A DNA stretch of 64,000 nt from Bradyrhizobium sp. BTAi1 (GTDB lineage Bacteria; Pseudomonadota; Alphaproteobacteria; Rhizobiales; Xanthobacteraceae): assembly GCF_000015165.1 (NCBI RefSeq), contig NC_009485.1, positions 8,141,501-8,205,500 of the forward strand. The letters are read 5' to 3'. How positions within the stretch are numbered: the stretch's first letter is position 1; the number at the start of each line of letters is the position of its first letter. Positions 61,765 through 64,000 of this stretch are shown here, one piece after another. Both the position numbers and the translations under genes were made by a program. The notes under the pieces were generated by a model that saw nothing but the letters and a program-made list of their open reading frames with translations, was not told where the DNA came from and searched no databases.

Positions 61765-61809
61765 CTCCGAAGGCAAAGGTCACACGTTCGAATCGTGTCG
61801 GGTGCGCCA
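61765..61809 (+). tRNA. 3' part of tRNA-Arg(CCG), integrase attachment site
   Basis: From the anticodon loop CTCCGAA (anticodon CCG) onward the sequence is a perfect tRNA 3' half: anticodon-stem strand GGCAA, variable loop AGGTC, T-arm ACACG-TTCGAAT-CGTGT, acceptor CGGGTGC, discriminator G, CCA. The 5' strand of the anticodon stem does not pair, and no D-arm or 5' acceptor is found upstream. The normal gene is thus interrupted exactly at the anticodon loop. A complete tRNA-Arg(CCG) is expected at the other end of the element. Confidence 0.85.
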
Positions 61810-61825
61810 GTGTTTCTCTCGATTT

Positions 61826-61847
61826 GCCAACGCCTTAGAGCGTTGGC
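61826..61847. repeat. Perfect 8-bp hairpin after tRNA fragment
   Basis: GCCAACGC and GCGTTGGC flank a 6-base loop, 16 bases after the CCA end. It may be the chromosomal terminator of the tRNA gene, but it lacks a T-run. The remaining 61848-62087 holds no recognised gene. Confidence 0.5.
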
Positions 61848-62087
61848 GGCAGCTCCTCAAAAGCTCCTCAGACCAGCCGGTCACACCCTGGTCACACGGG
61901 AGGAGCCGTTTGCATGGCGAGCCTGCGTCCAGACACGGCATGAGCCAAGTCCAGATCAGACACCACGGTCCCGCAGCGCCGGCCAAGTCGTTCCAGGCCA
62001 GATCCGGCGCCCAGCGCCCCACGCAGAACCCCTTACGGCGTTCTTCGCGAGCGATGGCGATGTGGACCGCCGCGTCGGTGCCGCCGT

Positions 62088-63179
62088 TCAGGGAATGGCC
62101 ATCCCCGTCGCCTTGTCGAAGAGGTGCGTTCGCTCCAGGTCGAGAGCGACGTCGATGAATTGATCGGGCGCCGCAGCCACCCCCACCGGCATCTGCGCCG
62201 TGAACGGAAAGGCGCCGAGAGTGCCGATCACCAGCGTATGCGGCCCGAGCGGCTCAACGTCCTTCACCAGCAGGCGGATGGAAGCGCCCGCCGGGGCGTC
62301 CTGCCGCAGCACGTGGTCGGGGCGCACGCCGAGAACGACCGGCTTGCCGACGCTGCCTGCATAGGCGGCCTCCCGGGATTTCGGCAGTGTCAACGCCGTC
62401 CCGGACGGCTCGGTGAACACCAGCGCGCCATCGCGGGCGAGGATTTCGCCGTGAACGAAATTCATGCTGGGCGCGCCCATGAAGCCCGCCACGAAGAGAT
62501 TGCTGGGCTTCTCGTAGATCGTGATCGGATCGGCCGCTTGCTCGATCCGGCCGCGATTCATGACCACGACGCGATCGGCCATGGTCATGGCTTCGACCTG
62601 ATCATGCGTGACATAGACGATCGTCTTGGCGAGACGGCGATGCAATGACTTGATCTCGGTCCGCATCTCGATGCGGAGCTTGGCATCGAGGTTCGACAAT
62701 GGCTCGTCGAACAGAAACACGTCCGGACTGCGCACGATGGCGCGGCCGATCGCCACGCGCTGGCGCTGCCCGCCGGAGAGCTGCTTGGGCCGGCGGTCGA
62801 GATATTGCTCGAGCTCGAGCACCCGCGCCACCTCCTGGACGGCTTTCGCGATACTGGCGCGTGGCTCGCCGCGTACCTTCATGCCGTAACCGATGTTCTC
62901 TCCGACCGTCATATGCGGATAGAGCGCATAGTTCTGGAACACCATCGCGCAATTGCGCAGGCCGGGACGCAGCTGCGTCACATCGCGCTCGCCGATACGG
63001 ATGGTTCCGCCGGTGACCGTCTCCAGCCCCGCGATCATCCGCAACGTCGTGGTCTTGCCGCAGCCCGACGGGCCGACAAGCACGACGAACTCCTCGTCGG
63101 CCACGTTCAGATCGAGCCCCTCGATGATCTTGTAGGGCCCGTATGCCTTGCTGACGTTCTCGATCTCGACGCGCGCCAT
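62088..63179 (-). CDS. Sugar-type ABC transporter ATP-binding protein (UgpC/MsmK-like)
   Basis: 363 residues. Walker A GPSGCGKTTTLRMIAGLETV, Q-loop, signature QLSGGQRQRVAIGRAI, Walker B VFLFDEPLSNLDAKLR and the switch His (VTHDQVEAMT) are intact. The C-terminal TOBE/MalK-type regulatory domain (about 240-363) includes VVLGVRPDHVL. It energises uptake of a sugar or glycerol-3-phosphate-like solute. It lies outside the mobile element, 278 bases beyond the attachment site, so it is chromosomal. Confidence 0.92.
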   Translation of the reverse strand: MARVEIENVSKAYGPYKIIEGLDLNVADEEFVVLVGPSGCGKTTTLRMIAGLETVTGGTIRIGERDVTQLRPGLRNCAMVFQNYALYPHMTVGENIGYGMKVRGEPRASIAKAVQEVARVLELEQYLDRRPKQLSGGQRQRVAIGRAIVRSPDVFLFDEPLSNLDAKLRIEMRTEIKSLHRRLAKTIVYVTHDQVEAMTMADRVVVMNRGRIEQAADPITIYEKPSNLFVAGFMGAPSMNFVHGEILARDGALVFTEPSGTALTLPKSREAAYAGSVGKPVVLGVRPDHVLRQDAPAGASIRLLVKDVEPLGPHTLVIGTLGAFPFTAQMPVGVAAAPDQFIDVALDLERTHLFDKATGMAIP

Positions 63180-63262
63180 GGAATCCTTTTTCCGTCCTCT
63201 CTGTCGACGGCCAACCCGCCCGGATGAGGCTCACGCGTCATCCGGGCAGGCCTCAGCGAACA

Positions 63263-64000
63263 CTACTTCTTGGGCGGAAGCCCCATCGCCGCGCGATAGG
63301 CGGCAAGTTGCTTCGCGCGGCCGAACTCGTCGGTCAGGCGATTCCATTCCTTCGCAATCGCGTCCAGCGCGGCCTGCGGCGTCGTCTGGCCCGCAAGCGC
63401 CTTGCCAAGCTCGATCTCCACAACCTCAGTGTAGGAGAAATAGCCGGGCAGACGCATGTCGAGCGCGACATTCTTGCCGTTGATGGATTCGGCCTGCGCG
63501 CCGAGATACTCCTTCGCTTCCGCCGGCGAGAAGATCTTGCTCCACAATTCCAGATTCGCGGTGTGCGACTTGCGGTAGGGATTGACGCCGGTGCCGCCGG
63601 TGATCGCCGCCTGACCGGAGACTTCGGGACTCGTCAGCGTCTTCACGAAATCCCAGGCCGCCTTCTGATTCTTGCCCGCGTTCGGGACGCCGACTTGCCA
63701 GCCCCCAAACGCCATGAAGGGCGCCGGCAGGACCGCCGGGAACTTGTCCCACTTTTTCGTCTTCGCGTTCCAGATCTCGTCGGAGCCGGGCAGCACCGCA
63801 GAGCCGACCTTGCCTGAGATCTTCGACTGCTTGGGGTCGGCCGCAATCACGCCGGTGTCGCCCCAGCCGATCGATTCCGCGACCTGGCCGCCGGCGACCG
63901 CCGCGTTGACCTCGCCGAACGAGAAGTTCAGCGCGTTGGGCGGTCCGAGCTTGGACGCGCGGATATACTCTTCCAGCCCCTTCACCCACCCGGGATTGTT
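63263..64000 (-). CDS. Extracellular solute-binding protein, 5' end outside window
   Basis: The frame is open to base 64000; about 245 C-terminal residues are seen, and the apparent start at 63985 is only an internal GTG. Segments GDTGVIAADPKQ, LPGSDEIWNAKTKKW, FMAFGGWQVGVPNAGKNQKA and WDFVKTLTSPEV match family 1 (sugar) periplasmic binding proteins. It precedes the ATPase gene by 83 bases on the same strand; permease genes are presumably upstream, outside the window. Confidence 0.88.
   Translation of the reverse strand, partial: NNPGWVKGLEEYIRASKLGPPNALNFSFGEVNAAVAGGQVAESIGWGDTGVIAADPKQSKISGKVGSAVLPGSDEIWNAKTKKWDKFPAVLPAPFMAFGGWQVGVPNAGKNQKAAWDFVKTLTSPEVSGQAAITGGTGVNPYRKSHTANLELWSKIFSPAEAKEYLGAQAESINGKNVALDMRLPGYFSYTEVVEIELGKALAGQTTPQAALDAIAKEWNRLTDEFGRAKQLAAYRAAMGLPPKK

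Noticed and set aside
61690..61809. Complete tRNA gene at the border
   Set aside because: Only the 3' half from the anticodon loop is present; no 5' acceptor strand or D-arm could be found.
61571..62158. Open frames across the tRNA fragment and border
   Set aside because: They cover the tRNA-Arg 3' half and integrase upstream region and have no recognisable protein features.
1..64000. CRISPR arrays, rRNA, toxin-antitoxin pairs
   Set aside because: No regularly spaced direct repeats, rRNA sequence or convincing toxin-antitoxin pair was seen on reading.

Overview
The window looks like one end of an integrative and conjugative element in an alphaproteobacterium of the Rhizobiales, probably the Bradyrhizobiaceae. 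This rests on a TrbI-DUF2274 conjugation end, FixK-like regulators, several families I recognise mainly from Bradyrhizobium and Rhodopseudomonas, and a tRNA-Arg(CCG) attachment site. By eye the flanks are GC-richer than much of the cargo. No species is claimed.

Layout. 1-1247: 3' end of a conjugation operon (trbI, DUF2274 gene). 1259-3692: nested IS3 and IS66 remnants. 3730-30110: a 'dormancy / low-oxygen' module. It holds BON-domain proteins, an ADP-forming acyl-CoA synthetase/GNAT fusion, an SDR, a short adenylate kinase, three FixK/FNR-type regulators, a cation P-type ATPase, an FMN reductase, a PHA synthase, a universal stress protein, a DNA ligase D split into three genes, and Hsp20. 30400-57307: a proteostasis module. 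It runs dnaK-clpB-grpE plus a complex I accessory subunit; then kefB, marC, lon, hsp20, an HPF/sigma-region-4 fusion, dps, trxC, psiE, a ClpP-like membrane protease, rhomboid, ftsH, cbpM, cbpA and hdeD on the minus strand; then three hsp20 genes, degP and two M16 peptidases on the plus strand. 57490-59930: IS630 and IS5 remnants. About 59985: a decayed DUF2274 copy. 60229-61584: tyrosine integrase. 61765-61809: 3' part of tRNA-Arg(CCG), the element/chromosome border. 62088-64000: chromosomal sugar-type ABC transporter genes.

How it fits together. Ten 14-bp sites matching TTGA-N6-TCAA, mostly the more symmetric TTGAC-N4-GTCAA, sit upstream of cargo genes in both modules. All three Crp/Fnr regulators carry the E-T-V-S-R recognition helix expected to bind that half-site. 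The simplest reading is a mobile, self-contained stress regulon: oxygen, redox or NO-linked control of protein quality control, envelope maintenance, ribosome hibernation, DNA end repair and carbon storage. The gene list overlaps the enterobacterial/Pseudomonas transmissible locus of stress tolerance (Hsp20s, HdeD, TrxGI, KefB, PsiE, FtsH, DegP). It lacks ClpK/ClpG and YfdX and adds DnaK-GrpE-ClpB, Lon and CbpAM.

Several genes carry single-base frameshifts (P-type ATPase, first Hsp20, MarC, the gene at 56706). Either the island is decaying or the assembly has indel errors; the sequence alone cannot decide.
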